Part shown: in pieces, positions 50,801 to 60,012 of the stretch | Numbering within the stretch: position 1 is the stretch's first letter | How the letters are laid out: each line of letters opens with the position of its first letter | NCBI GenBank assembly: GCA_028564705.1 | Contig: JAPXFQ010002128.1 | Span: forward strand, 868,001-932,000 | DNA: 64,000 nt | Source: Apricaphanius iberus | Lineage: Eukaryota; Chordata; Actinopteri; Cyprinodontiformes; Aphaniidae | Direction: 5' to 3' | Notes under the pieces: generated by a model | What the model saw: the letters and a program-made list of their open reading frames with translations, nothing else | The model's database searches: none | Told to the model about the DNA's origin: nothing | Position numbers and translations under genes: made by a program

Positions 50801-53800
50801 TAATGTATGAACACTTTCATGCTTAGCTTTTTTTATAGTACTTTTTTTTATGTTGGGGAACAGTTTCTTTCGCTGAAGAACATTCAGAATATACTCTAAT
50901 CCAAACGGAAACAATAGGTAGGATTGACCAGCTTCTGTTGGCACAGGTTAAGGCTTGTCGCTTTTAACTAATAAATGTATTAAATATTTTCACTGTAACA
51001 ACACTGGAACTGACACAGTTATTTCCTCTGTATTCTACACAAAAATCCCGACTCACCAGACTGGACCCAGTCACCTCACTGTAGGCCAGGCCTTCTGGAA
51101 GCACCAGGAAGTGTTCTTGTTCTTTACTCACACGTAGCTGCCAGAAAGAAAGATGCACCAGTAAGAACTCTAGAAAGGACTAGCAATAAGCATTTTGATT
51201 ATCGAAACACAGATAAATTGTCTCTTCTGTTAGAAAATTTGCCATATTAAACAAGTAAAAGAAGGAGTGAACTGTAAACTGGTTTGACAACTAACCGTGA
51301 GAAGAGTTTGGCTCATTTGAGCCCAGCCGTAGAGGTCAAACAGTCGGTGGGTGCTGGCCAGTTTGCAGCGCATCAACCGTTCGCCCTTCACCAAGCTGCC
51401 AGGCTCCCATCCATGCAGGTCGTTGATGGGGGTTACCATCATCATGTCTGCCAGGAAGAGGAGAGCAAAGGTTGTCTGGACATGAGCAGTAGTTTACTTT
51501 TAGTACTGCTTAACAGTATTTTTTTAATGGCTGAAAGAAAAAAAAACAATATATAGTTAGAATGAATGAGTTAAAAAACTGAATGCCTCCGATAACTGGT
51601 ACCATGGCAGTACTAGATTTACAGCTTTGTTAAGTGTCAAATGCTATCACAACATTAATAAGATGATGAGTTTGTAAGTACTGAGGTGGACTCTGTAGCA
51701 GCTGGACAGAAAGCACTCACATGTCTATTACCCAGATATTAAATTCTATAGATCCAGACCTGTAAAAACACACTAACAAAAATCCTTATAGTAGGCAACA
51801 AAAATATCACTACTCTTAACAATCACTTTTAAATAAATTCTGTCAGGCATTTTTTAAATTTAATTTTCCTTAGAATTAATTTTTAAGCTAATCAGACTTT
51901 CCAGGAGCTCCCATGACCAGCTTTGTCCCATGATTTAAATCCTACAGAGAACCTGTGGAGTGATCACTGTAGTTGAAAGTTCTGGGAGAAAAAGTGGGCT
52001 GTGCGAGTTACCAGTAGTGGTTTCAAAAATAGTGCCTCCAGTGATTATGTTACAAACACAACCTGTGTCTCCTGTGCATAACGTCATCCTTACACACCAG
52101 GGAATCAAACAGCTATGGATTAATTAAAAGGGCCTGTGTTTTGTTTTTCATATTCATCATTTGTTTAAATACCAAACCTAGCTTGTTGCTGAACAAATCC
52201 ATCTTAGACCAATCTAACCAAAGCAAAGGTTTCAACTCCAAGTTCAGGAAGTGCTCCACATTTTGTGCTGGTAGGACAGAAAATATTGTTTTGTATTGCA
52301 TCACATTTAGATGCAATCATTGTATTTTCATATACATAAAATTGTATAATGACTCTTTGCTGCAGTTCTCTAACAGCGTGGTTAACAGATTTTTATTTAC
52401 CTCCTTGACCATCCTGCTAACAGTGTGCAAGATAGAGACGGGCTGACGTCCAGCATAGTGGTCAGCGGTTAAAAGAAATAGGGTTCTGTGAGACGTCACA
52501 CCAGGGAAAATTCTTGGAGGTTTAAATGTGAAAATCCATTATTACATTTATTTTAGGAATTTTTTTCCTGAGTAATTTTGTTAAAAACAATTCTTAATAT
52601 GGAATTTTATTTTCACACTGAAAAATCAAAGCACAAGTAAGATTTCACAACAGTTTTCAGTCTTAGATTTTACTAGTGTAATGAAAGACATGTATTTTAA
52701 GAGGTTTCTTTAAACATCAGGTTGCCAACTAATTTGTCTGAGTGTTTATCGAGCTCCTCTCCCAACTCTCTAAGTCTTTGCATTTGGAACTGAAAGCTGG
52801 TCTCGAAAAACGCCTTAGAGTGAAAATGACTTTCTTTCAGCTGTGTTTTAAGTCGTTGTTGACCACTAAGATCTCCTGCTTCCTAACACAGGAAGCTCAA
52901 AACACTCACACAAACTACTGTATATCAACCACATTAGGAAATCAGGTGTAAAGTTTTATTGCAGTGAAGTTTATGTTTTTCTACATGCACAACATTTTCT
53001 GCTCCTTATTGTATTATGTGTTCTTGCTTTTCTTTTCTGGGGACATGCTCATTTTGACAGACATTCTGTGTTAAGTCCTCTAAGCTTTTGCAGCCATATG
53101 GGGGCTAAATCTCTCTGCACATCAATCACTCAGTTCAGTTTATTTATACAGCCCCAATTCACAACAGAAGTCATCTCAAGGCACTTGAAAAGTCAATCTC
53201 ATTTAAACTTCAGCTGCACATTTCTTATGTTATGGTTTTATTTGTTGGTATTTGTTACTGTTAATCTCTTTTATTCAACAATTAGTTCTGACCCAGTTTT
53301 TTGATCGGACCAGAGATATTCCATGAGTGCTGATATTACAGTACAACAGCACTGCGACTTTTTACAGACAGTATCACGCTGCTGTAAAGGCATTAATGGT
53401 GCATTCACACTGCCCAAAACATCAACAACCAGAACAGCAAGATTACATATTAATACTATGGTTGGGTCTGTCAGAGTCTCCGCTGTGCGTTATGTGCTTT
53501 AGCTGCGGCATCTTTTGAAACTTTTGCTATTTTCCAAGCTTCAAAGTGAAAAAAAGCCAGCAAAGCAGAAGCTACGCTGGCTGAACTTTCACCTCCGTCA
53601 ACTGAGCGTCAACCAATCAGAGCGTCCCACTGTGGTGACGTCACCCGACATCGGTTGTCTAGCCAGCTACGATCCACCATTAAAACATCTGGCAGAGAAA
53701 GGCCCGCCTATCACCCATCACCCCTGCTCTAAAGTCCTTACACTGGCTCCCTATAGCTCAGAGAATAGACTTCAAAGTGTTTTTATTAATCTACAAATCA

Positions 53801-55462
53801 TTGAATGGGTTAGCACCAGAGTACATTAACGATCTGCTATCACGGTGCAAACCTTCCAGATCACTTAGATCTTCCAGCTCTAGTCTACTGTCCCCAGAAC
53901 CAGAACCAAACATGGAGAAGTAGCTTTCAGTTTCTCTCCACCCCATATCTGCAACAAACTGCAAGATGACTGCAAAACTGCAGAGATATTGGAGTCTTTT
54001 AAATCTGAAATAAAAACATACCTATTTAGACTTGCTTATGAGTAACTGATCCTATTATTGCTTTTACTCAATTGCTAATGATTTCTTGTTTGCCTATTTT
54101 TTATTTTCATACTAACTACTACTCCCCCCCATACTACTTACTGTCTATGCTTTCTTGTATTTTTATATTGCTAGTTGAATATAAATGTTTGTTTAAGCTT
54201 TCTTTTAATGATTATATGTTAAAATATTCAAATTTTTTGTAATCATGTAGAGCACCTTGAAAGCGTGTTATACAAATAAAATTTGCTTTCCTTGCCTATG
54301 CACTTTGCTAGCTTCAGTCTTAGAAATATATAGGCTTCAAACCATAGACACTATTTTTTCTATGGCTTCAAACTAGTAAGTTTGTGAGTGTTTTTTGACG
54401 ACGACAAAGTGTGCGTTGTGAACGTACAACGTGTTTGACATGTTTGTGTATAGGAAAAGTTTGTGTTGCTTGGCAACAGCCTGGTCGCCCTTCCAGTTGG
54501 AACTATTTGTGTTGGCGGAGCAAAATAAATTATTGAATAGACAAATAAATTATAATATACTGTTGATTATTATTTTAAAACGAGCTTGTAGAACTGTTGT
54601 ATAAAAGCAATAACACTCAAAGTCGTGCTGTTGTGTGGAATATCAGCACTGATTATCCTCGGCCTCGTGTCTAAGATAGAATCACAACAGTGCTGATATT
54701 CAGCACGACAGCACACCCGCTTGTATGATATTGCTTAATCAAAATACATAAAAGAGATATGCTGCAAAGTCTTTGACACGTACTGGAAGGTGAGACTGGC
54801 AGGGCAGCCGGGGAGCCATGAGAGGCCATGAAATCAGCGAGCTGTCTCAGTGCCCAGAGATTGGATGAGCTGCCACCCTTCTTCATCTGTTCCTGGATCA
54901 GCACATCCAGCTCCTCTCTGAATGACTGCACACAAACACAAATCAGAACATCTACCATCAAACCTAAACCATAGATTTTAAATGATCAGGATTTTGAAAT
55001 GTAATAACACAGCACAGTTTAATTTCCAGATACAGCTGCCTAGATTAGATTAACTTTTTTAAGTGCAACTATGCACATATGTTATAATATATTGTTAAAG
55101 TAAAGCCGCTACAATATATCTTTTCACTTTACATTTTTCCTCACTCCTGACATTAGCAGATTTAATCAAGCTGGCATTTTACTCCAATTATAATCCCTCC
55201 GCTAAGGCAATTCAGAACCAATTTATTGTACGGATATAATCACATTTAGAGAGAACAGAGGTAAGTAAAAAAAGCAAGAAACTGTACAAAGTTCTAAAAA
55301 AAAAACAAGCTGCCTTCTCACCGGACTCTGAAGAAGGCTGGAGATCCGTTTCTTATGTCCAGAGACAGGGGTGGAGTGCTGTGGAGACTGGAGGCTCTCA
55401 GGGACCCCATCACTGGGGCTGCGCTGCACCGGAGTGCCCTTTGGTGTGGGAGATTTACTCAT
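36142..55462 (-). CDS. add2: add2, beta-adducin (complete predicted coding sequence, 14 coding exons)
   Basis: Beta-adducin caps actin barbed ends and recruits spectrin in the submembrane skeleton as heterotetramers with alpha- or gamma-adducin. Calmodulin binding and PKC/PKA phosphorylation of its tail regulate it (family knowledge). Fourteen exons sum to 2,010 nt and join in frame into 669 residues (human is 726). Seen: a short divergent N-terminus (1-47); [17 protein letters not shown] (48-64); an aldolase-II-like head (about 95-360, with [44 protein letters not shown]-type and [15 protein letters not shown] segments); a neck ([10 protein letters not shown]); [19 protein letters not shown] (460-478), diagnostic of beta; and a MARCKS-related tail [18 protein letters not shown] with the PKC-site Ser655. 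ATG 55462 is supported by an in-frame TAA 27 bases upstream in the same exon. Confidence 0.95.
37303..38115 (+). pseudogene. LINE ORF2 C-terminal reverse-transcriptase fragment (open, 5'-truncated)
   Basis: 270 open codons. The catalytic FADD box is at residues 45-48, the segment [17 protein letters not shown] at about 70-86, [14 protein letters not shown] after it, and [20 protein letters not shown] further on. The C-terminus [12 protein letters not shown] is intact. The endonuclease and RT fingers are missing, so it is not functional, but the absence of internal stops points to a recent insertion. Confidence 0.85.
37315..38395 (+). mobile_element. 5'-truncated CR1/Rex1-like LINE in add2 last intron
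   Basis: It starts within the RT domain ([14 protein letters not shown]) and runs through FADD to the ORF stop at 38115. After the stop come a 3' UTR and a tail of repeated ATTCTG units (38376-38395). Truncation at the 5' end and a short tandem-repeat tail fit target-primed reverse transcription. It is antisense to add2. Confidence 0.85.
38440..38960 (+). mobile_element. Tc1-like transposase remnant
   Basis: CCCCAAATCGAATGCAAGATGG, AGCTTGAACC and the region to 38960 resemble a decayed fish Tc1 C-terminal region. No full DDE frame is left. Sequence at about 36780-37300, left of the LINE, may be the other half, which would put the LINE inside the Tc1. Confidence 0.45.
39000..41080. other. add2 intron 13: no gene recognised
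   Basis: AT-rich. A GC-richer patch at 39880-40020 might be a MITE remnant. I find no exon in phase for add2 here. Confidence 0.35.
41088..41171 (-). CDS. add2: add2 coding exon 13
   Basis: 84 bp, acceptor ACATTAG, donor TCAG|GTGAGG, with phase 1 at both ends. It encodes [20 protein letters not shown] and AASHPPVS. It is low in conservation and was placed by splice phase and proline/serine-rich composition. Confidence 0.8.
41588..42535. mobile_element. MITE with GCTGCATTCAG ends, interrupted by a TTAA MITE
   Basis: The left end GCTGCATTCAGACCGC and right end CAAAGCCTGAATGCAGC are inverted repeats (the shared core GGCTTTGTCAGC continues inward). 41727-42229 is a nested TTAA element. The inner part carries CTGATTGGTTG and GACG-rich sequence shared with 53.4-53.7 kb and 60.55-60.9 kb. 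Confidence 0.75.
41727..42229. mobile_element. TTAA-target MITE, copy 2
   Basis: The ends AGTGACAGTATGTAG and TTACACACTGTGCCT lie between TTAA at 41723-41726 and 42230-42233. It is collinear with copy 1 at 17709-18159 apart from an extra ~50 bp near 41840-41900 and point changes. Confidence 0.85.
42540..44160. other. add2 intron 12: no gene recognised
   Basis: No conserved segment. Only short AT-rich tracts were seen. Confidence 0.35.
44168..44294 (-). CDS. add2: add2 coding exon 12
   Basis: 127 bp, acceptor CCTCAG, donor GACG|GTAACA, ending in phase 1. It encodes [18 protein letters not shown] and [20 protein letters not shown]. Confidence 0.94.
44396..44482 (-). CDS. add2: add2 coding exon 11
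   Basis: 87 bp in phase 0, acceptor TCTCAG, donor CCG|GTACAA. It encodes [20 protein letters not shown] followed by SVITDDSPP. Confidence 0.92.
44563..44679 (-). CDS. add2: add2 coding exon 10
   Basis: 117 bp in phase 0, acceptor CTGCAG, donor AACAAG|GTGAGT. It encodes [13 protein letters not shown] and [20 protein letters not shown], the segment that separates beta from alpha and gamma adducins. Confidence 0.96.
44854..44867 (+). promoter_or_regulatory. CTCF-like motif in add2 intron 9
   Basis: CCACCAGAGGGCAG matches the vertebrate CTCF core consensus closely. Whether it is bound cannot be judged from sequence alone. Confidence 0.4.
45430..45562. repeat. Tc1-like end fragment and (AT)n run
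   Basis: GTCAGGTTGCAACCACAAAC is a phrase common at fish Tc1-like element ends. It is followed by an AT microsatellite at 45534-45560. Confidence 0.35.
45776..46024 (-). CDS. add2: add2 coding exon 9
   Basis: 249 bp in phase 0, acceptor CTTCAG, donor CACT|GTGAGG. It encodes [31 protein letters not shown] and [18 protein letters not shown], the neck region. Confidence 0.95.
46030..47110. other. add2 intron 8, right part: nothing recognised
   Basis: There are two CACGTG-type boxes near 46770-46798 but no transposon ends or coding signal. Confidence 0.3.
47120..47200. repeat. right-end fragment of the TAGGGCCGG hAT-like family
   Basis: GGGGCACCACAAAACATTTA and GCACCGGCCCTG match the right end of the element at 27908-28903 (CAGCACAACATATTTATAC..., ACCGGCCCTA). 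Confidence 0.5.
47480..47660 (-). mobile_element. LINE 3' tail fragment
   Basis: AATCCTTTAATTGTCCCACA followed by AGGGGAAATTTGG is the complement of a CR1/Rex1-type LINE 3' end, comparable to 22550-22580. No ORF part is identified. Confidence 0.4.
47787..47894. repeat. compound microsatellite (GATA)n(GACG)n
   Basis: About 16 GATA units run directly into about 9 GACG units, in add2 intron 8. Confidence 0.97.
48053..48229 (-). CDS. add2: add2 coding exon 8
   Basis: 177 bp in phase 0, donor AACCTG|GTAAGC. The acceptor TTGGCAG is preceded by a (TG)n run rather than a normal pyrimidine tract. It encodes [30 protein letters not shown] and [15 protein letters not shown]. Confidence 0.96.
48232..48255. 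repeat. (CA)n at the add2 exon 8 acceptor
   Basis: About nine CA units on the plus strand form the (TG)n immediately before the TTGGCAG acceptor of add2 coding exon 8. Confidence 0.9.
48258..48460. repeat. fish interspersed repeat with telomere-like CCCTAA units
   Basis: The outer phrases TCTTGTGGGGACAT and AACTTGTGGGGACTGGGG flank CCTTACCCTAACCCTAACCA and further degenerate CCCTAA repeats. The outer phrases are direct rather than inverted. This is a widespread fish repeat rather than a true telomere. Confidence 0.55.
48494..48827. mobile_element. 334-bp hAT MITE with exact 8-bp duplication
   Basis: The ends TAGGGCTG and CAGCTCTA are inverted repeats with one mismatch. Identical ATTAGAAG octamers flank it at 48486-48493 and 48828-48835. 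The body is rich in ATCGAT-type motifs (GTATCGATTC, AATCGATTCGATTCC). Confidence 0.88.
49101..49199 (-). CDS. add2: add2 coding exon 7
   Basis: 99 bp in phase 0, acceptor CGTCAG, donor ATCCAG|GTACCA. It encodes [20 protein letters not shown] and [13 protein letters not shown]. Confidence 0.96.
49365..49508 (-). CDS. add2: add2 coding exon 6
   Basis: 144 bp in phase 0, acceptor CTCCAG, donor TGTAAG|GTGAGC. It encodes [39 protein letters not shown] and QKSLGPTCK. Confidence 0.95.
49708..49857 (-). CDS. add2: add2 coding exon 5
   Basis: 150 bp in phase 0, acceptor TTTACAG, donor GCG|GTTAGT. It encodes [34 protein letters not shown] and PATAA. Confidence 0.96.
51057..51137 (-). CDS. add2: add2 coding exon 4
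   Basis: 81 bp in phase 0, acceptor TGGCAG, donor CTG|GTGAGT. It encodes [20 protein letters not shown] followed by EVTGSSL. Confidence 0.96.
51296..51447 (-). CDS. add2: add2 coding exon 3
   Basis: 152 bp, acceptor TGGCAG, donor CACG|GTTAGT. It encodes [25 protein letters not shown] and [14 protein letters not shown], the start of the aldolase-II-like head. Confidence 0.95.
51890..52030 (+). mobile_element. Tc1/mariner C-terminal fragment
   Basis: The reading [12 protein letters not shown] (from about 51930) corresponds to the conserved SPDLNPIENLW box around the third catalytic acid. There are no ends and no open frame beyond it. It lies in add2 intron 2. Confidence 0.6.
53398..53706. mobile_element. 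MITE copy (GCTGCATTCAG family), inverted and truncated
   Basis: 53570-53706 is the reverse complement of the 60.65-60.8 kb copy (CTTTCACCTCCGTCAACTGA, GCGTCAACCAATCAGAGCG, GTGGTGACGTCACC, TCTAGCCAGC). It contains a perfect TGACGTCA and a CCAAT box. It is cut off on the right by L2 sequence. Confidence 0.65.
53707..54295 (+). mobile_element. L2-like LINE 3' fragment
   Basis: The reading [37 protein letters not shown] and [13 protein letters not shown] is the L2 ORF2 C-terminus, followed by GAGCACCTTGAAAGCGTG and a TACAAATAAAATTTGC tail. Frames are broken near 53920. It lies in add2 intron 2. Confidence 0.8.
54623..54713. repeat. foldback repeat next to add2 coding exon 2 donor
   Basis: The left arm (54623-54652) contains GAATATCAGCACTG, and the right arm (54685-54713) is its near complement (CAGTGCTGATATTC), separated by about 32 bp. 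It starts about 70 bp past the exon donor. Confidence 0.7.
54784..54925 (-). CDS. add2: add2 coding exon 2
   Basis: 142 bp, acceptor GTGCAG, donor TTCCA|GTACGT, ending in phase 1. It encodes [20 protein letters not shown] and [15 protein letters not shown], closely matching vertebrate beta-adducin. Confidence 0.95.
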
Positions 55463-55504
55463 CTTTTGTGTTTTATATTGGGTGTATTACAGCCTGGTGG
55501 AGAC
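55322..55504 (-). CDS. add2: add2 first coding exon with partial 5' UTR
   Basis: The acceptor TCTCTCAG ends at 55505. UTR runs 55504-55463 and coding 55462-55322 (47 codons). It ends CAGAGTCCG|GTGAGA in phase 0. The peptide [19 protein letters not shown] through [11 protein letters not shown] lacks the usual YFDR...DLRQDFN segment. Confidence 0.88.
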
Positions 55505-55509
55505 CTGAG

Positions 55510-56330
55510 AGAAAAATGGTAAATTACATATTACAAATATGATGGGATCTTTAAAAAATGTGTTCATAAGTCGCTACGGACATAACCAAACTGATAAGTG
55601 AAAAGCCTCCCCCCCCCCAAGATGAGTTAATGCTGTGACAACTGGAACTGAAATGAGCAAGGTATTCACTCCTCATATGAGAAGATGAAAAATAATCTCA
55701 AAAGGAAAAGAAAAAATTCTCATGAAAATGAACAATAATGAATCACATACTGTACCGCTCAGTTTATCAGAGACCAAAGAAATAGAACTCTTAGTTCTTC
55801 TATAGGACCTAAATTAATAATTTCAATAGTAAGAAAGACTTACATTTGTGATGATCCACCAACAAATCAAAAGGACCAAAAAACGAAAATACTTGATTAT
55901 TTTAAATGAAACCATCAGTCACGGAAAACAAAAGAGGCATACAACAAACACCTGCTCTCTAACCAACACAACAGTGGGAGTATGATGAATTGGGATTAGG
56001 CTGCGAATGCAGAATCTGGTCTATAATGAAAGTATTCTGGAGTACAACATGAGGCCATCTGTGTGACTGTTTAACCTCGTCTTAAACTGGGTGTTAAAAA
56101 GTCCAGAACTCAAGCTGAAATTGTTGACTTCAGACAAACTGAAACCAAAAGCTTTCATATGCCAAATAAATTTTCTTCAGCAAAGCAAGATTTTCCAGCT
56201 CTAGTTAATTAGTCCACACAAGGGACAAACTGCTACATCAGTGCAACATCAATTATTTTAGAACAGTATGTATATCTCTTGAACTTTCTCAAATTGTTAC
56301 TTTACATCTGCAAACACCTGTGTATTTTTT
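55510..56330. other. add2 5' intron: nothing recognised
   Basis: AT-rich, with a C8 run at 55609-55618. No exon or repeat ends can be supported. Confidence 0.35.
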
Positions 56331-56334
56331 TCTG

Positions 56335-56930
56335 ACTTCATGTGATGAGCCATAAAACTGGTGCATAGCCATAGAGTGGACAGAAAATTATATTTCCATC
56401 CTTTTGCTTTTCTTTTATACGAATAAAAATGTGAAAAAAGTTGCATGGTTTTATATTCTTCCCCTTCAGTCAATACTTTGCAGAACTACAATAAGCTGCA
56501 ATTACAGTTGCATGTCTTGTCTCTACAAGATTTAAGAGCAAGAAACTGTAATTTATTTTTTGCCCGTTTTTCTTGCCAAAATAGTCCAACCCCCGTCATA
56601 TTGAATGGAGAATAATAAGAACTAAAAAACACACACATCTCCTCCAAAGTGACCATACGGTTGCATCACTGATCTATGCTCTATTTACCCAGCCTGTCCA
56701 TTCTTGAAGACAGCCATCTAATCCTCATTCCATTTCCAGATGATGGTTTAAACAGAGCTCTGTGAGATATTCCAAGTTTGGGATCGTTTTAAACATTAAC
56801 ATTACATCAACCTTCTCCACACATTTCTCCCGTAGTCATCTGCTATGCTCCTTCATCCTCATAATGCTGTTTGTTCTCTAATTTTCTAATACAAATTACA
56901 TACAGATGGACTCTTTAGCCATTGTTATTG
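56335..56930 (-). mobile_element. Tc1-like transposon remnant
   Basis: The plus-strand phrases CTGCAATTACAGTTGCATGT, TTTCCAGATGATGGTTTAAA and CTGTGAGATATTCCAAG match the complement of a common fish Tc1-like transposase gene, including its N-terminal region at the right. It is heavily deleted, with no frame left. Confidence 0.65.
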
Positions 56931-56999
56931 GTTGTCTTCTGGATCCGCTGCAGCTGTCTGACTTTTTAGGCAGACATGTGAATAAACTGTTGCAGTAAT

Positions 57000-58290
57000 C
57001 AATCTGACTAAAGATAAACACAAGGAGGATTTTTCTATAGATCCTGGTGGGAAATTAGTTCTTTAATCCTAGAAATGCTCTTCAGGAAATAGAAAGCTCA
57101 CCTTGTTATTGCCTTAAGAGATTCAGGTTGGAGTCCATTATTATGTCTAGATTTTTGGCCTGTTTGGTAGTTTCTAGCTGTATTTAAGCAGGGTAACATC
57201 TAAAACATGCAGGGCAGTGTACCCGGAGGACCAGGGTTTGGAAGCACTGTTGTAGACCATGTATCATTTCTCCTCAAGATCACAGTTACCCACTACTTTT
57301 TTAGTTTAATAGAGGCACTGACGTTTGTTGTCGTAATGTGATAAAATGGGAAAGGTTGAAGTTAAGGAGAGTTTGAGGAAGCGTTGTTGGAATAAGTTTA
57401 CCTGTCTGAAACAAACGCGAAACTGTCCTACAAATTCAAATCATAACTTCCTCGCCATTAGCTTATTTCTTTAAGTCAACATCACTGATGAAATAGATGA
57501 AGTCTTTTACATCGGTTTCCTTTAAAAGATCATGAGAATGCAATCTGCACATCAACCTAAAGCGAATTAAGACGCCTGAAACTTTCAACCAGCACAATCA
57601 ATTATTTACAAAAACTTAAACCATTCAATCAAAGTTCTGTCGATCCACTATAAATACCTTTGCACATTGCGCTGAGTTGAATATTCTCATTTCCTGTGTG
57701 CAACTATAAAGTGAACATTAAGTTCCTATTTCCTCGCAACTTCTAAAGGGAGGCATTAAAGTGAATACTATACCATTACATTAAGAATGCTGTATTCCTC
57801 TGGGTCCTGGCTGGAGGAAATGCAGCTCAGACAGAAACTGCAACCATAAGCACTTGGTTCTCACATGCAGCACCACTAGAAGGAAACGATACAGCTGTGT
57901 TGTTGAAGAAAGTGTACAGAGTTACCGTAAGGATGTTCAATGGACAGCTGGCCCCTCCCTGATACACACAAACTGAGCTGCAGTGACCAGATAACATCCC
58001 AAACGCACCACACCCTCCGATCCTCTGCTCCATCCCTCTAACTGACCTAATGACTTACTCACTTGATTTGTTACGGCTCTGTAAAAGCTCAGCTGACATC
58101 CCCTCTCGGGTTACAAACCTTCAATTTTTCCAAACCTAATCCGACCTATGGACATTGTTAGAGCTCGCTGTGCAGCAAAGTGTAAACCCCTGGCTGATGA
58201 CGAAAACTGAGCTTCCAGATTAAAATACTCTCCTTAAACGGAAGCCATTGCAAATTTAGTATGAAATAACTCGTCGTTATTATTTCACAC
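57000..58290. other. upstream of add2: no gene recognised; possible add2 first exon region
   Basis: A non-coding add2 first exon must lie upstream of 55505. I could not single out a donor and promoter here with confidence. Confidence 0.25.
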
Positions 58291-58309
58291 CATCAAGACT
58301 TAATGGAAT

Positions 58310-58400
58310 GGGCTTACTTAAGAATGATTTATGCTGGAAATGTGGGATATGAAATGGTACTTTTATTCATGCATTATGGGAATGTGTTATGATCTTCCCC
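58310..58400 (+). mobile_element. L1-type LINE fragment
   Basis: Read with one frame shift, CWKCG followed by GTFIHALWECV resembles the C-terminal Cys/His segment of L1/Tx1-type ORF2. It is very short. Confidence 0.4.
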
Positions 58401-58549
58401 ACTTAGTAAAAGGTTATGTAAAGCATAAACAAAGATGGTTTCACGGTGATGTACCCATGACACCAAGATTGTGCCTCTTGGGAAGTAGTGGGCAGTATAA
58501 AAGGTTTAGGTAGAAATGATATAAATTTAGCTAAAGGTAGAAATTTTGA

Positions 58550-58955
58550 CTCTACAGCCATACCGCGGTAATGCTTTTTGATGATATAATCAAACTGTGC
58601 CTACACATTGATAACCAGGTAACCACAAATACAGATGTACAGATTTAACAGAAAAGAAACCTGTAGAACTTGAAGCCTTTTTTATTTAAATATATGCAGG
58701 TCTCTTGTTGTGCAATATTAAATAAAACAGGATAGCAGACAATTTTGAATGTTATTTTCATAATATTTAGCTGTTATGCAAATATAATGACCATCTTTTT
58801 TTATGTTTTGTATCTGTAAATTGAGAATGTTCATAAGCAGTCATTTTGACATATATAAAGAAAAAAGAATATACCGCAATAAATATCGTTACCACACATA
58901 TTTTAGATTATATCACAATATAGATTTCAGTCCTTATCGCCCAGCCCCACACTTT
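58550..58955. repeat. possible hAT MITE remnant
   Basis: It has a left phrase ACAGCCATACCGCGGTAATG and a right phrase CTTATCGCCCAGCCCCACA, with AATACCGCAATAAATATCG inside, a style seen in fish hAT MITEs. The ends are imperfect and no duplication was found. Confidence 0.35.
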
Positions 58956-60012
58956 GGGAACAGAAATGTGATACCACAGATTGAAAAATATACATGTAGA
59001 ATATTGAAAGCTGTTTGGTAACATTTGCACAGACTATTTTGAGATGTTGGAGAGAACCTCAAGCCCCTACTTTGGATATGTGGTAAAACACGGATGATGG
59101 AAAACGCGGTGTATAAAAATGCTGGGGAGACTAAATGGTGATGATGACAATGCAAGAAAAATGGGAACATTTTAGGGAACAGATGTGTTATGTCGCCTAA
59201 TATTCCTGTAGATTTGCATGTCTATATTCCTTCTTTGTTTGCTTTTGTTTTCACAAATATATTTTTCTTTATGCAGTTTTTTTTTTGGTCCGTCAGCCCA
59301 GTTGAGTGTATATTGGTTTGTTTAAAAAATTATAAAACTTAATAAAACTAATTTTAAAAATACCTCTGATCCACCAAGATTAGTCTAAAGCAACAAGATA
59401 TTCCATCTGCCCAAATAGCTGTTAGAAATCAGATTAAAAAAGAAGTCCTTCCTATAACTTAAAAAATAATTTTTAAACGCAAGAAAACTCTTGTAAAAAT
59501 ATCATGTACGTTTAAACAGTAGTATGCTTACAGATTTGCATCTCTTGTTCTGCTTCAGACAATAGATTTTGGTTTAGATGACAATGGGAGGGGGTAGGGA
59601 GTTAAAGCAGCAGACAGATCCATCCCCCTCCCACCCCTCTCCAGGGAGGACTCTAATGACTAAGGGTGATGCATGGTGCTCTGGCTGCCAGCCTTCCCTC
59701 TCAGCTTCTCCTACTTCTCTTTAGTCCGCCTTGATGGACGACATTGCTGCATCATCACATTTCTTTTGTTTCACAGAAACTCTGAATGTGACTCATCCTT
59801 TTTTTCTCTTCATCATCTGGCTGCTTGCTAAGTAAATTAACAGATTTGAATTTTAATATCACTAAAATATTCTGACTCATTTACCTTTAAATTAATTTTT
59901 ATTCAATCCTTTTAAGCCTTAGTACTTATGTTTCCCTGCGAGAGCTGATATGCAGCAGCACAGAGAAAGATGGAAGTTTCATTAAGCAGCGTTTCATGGG
60001 TAAATGCTCTGT

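Noticed and set aside
50726..50944. Minus-strand 72-codon frame with [13 protein letters not shown]
   Set aside because: Lies inside an add2 intron with no matching acceptor or donor in phase; adducin exons before and after already join without a gap.
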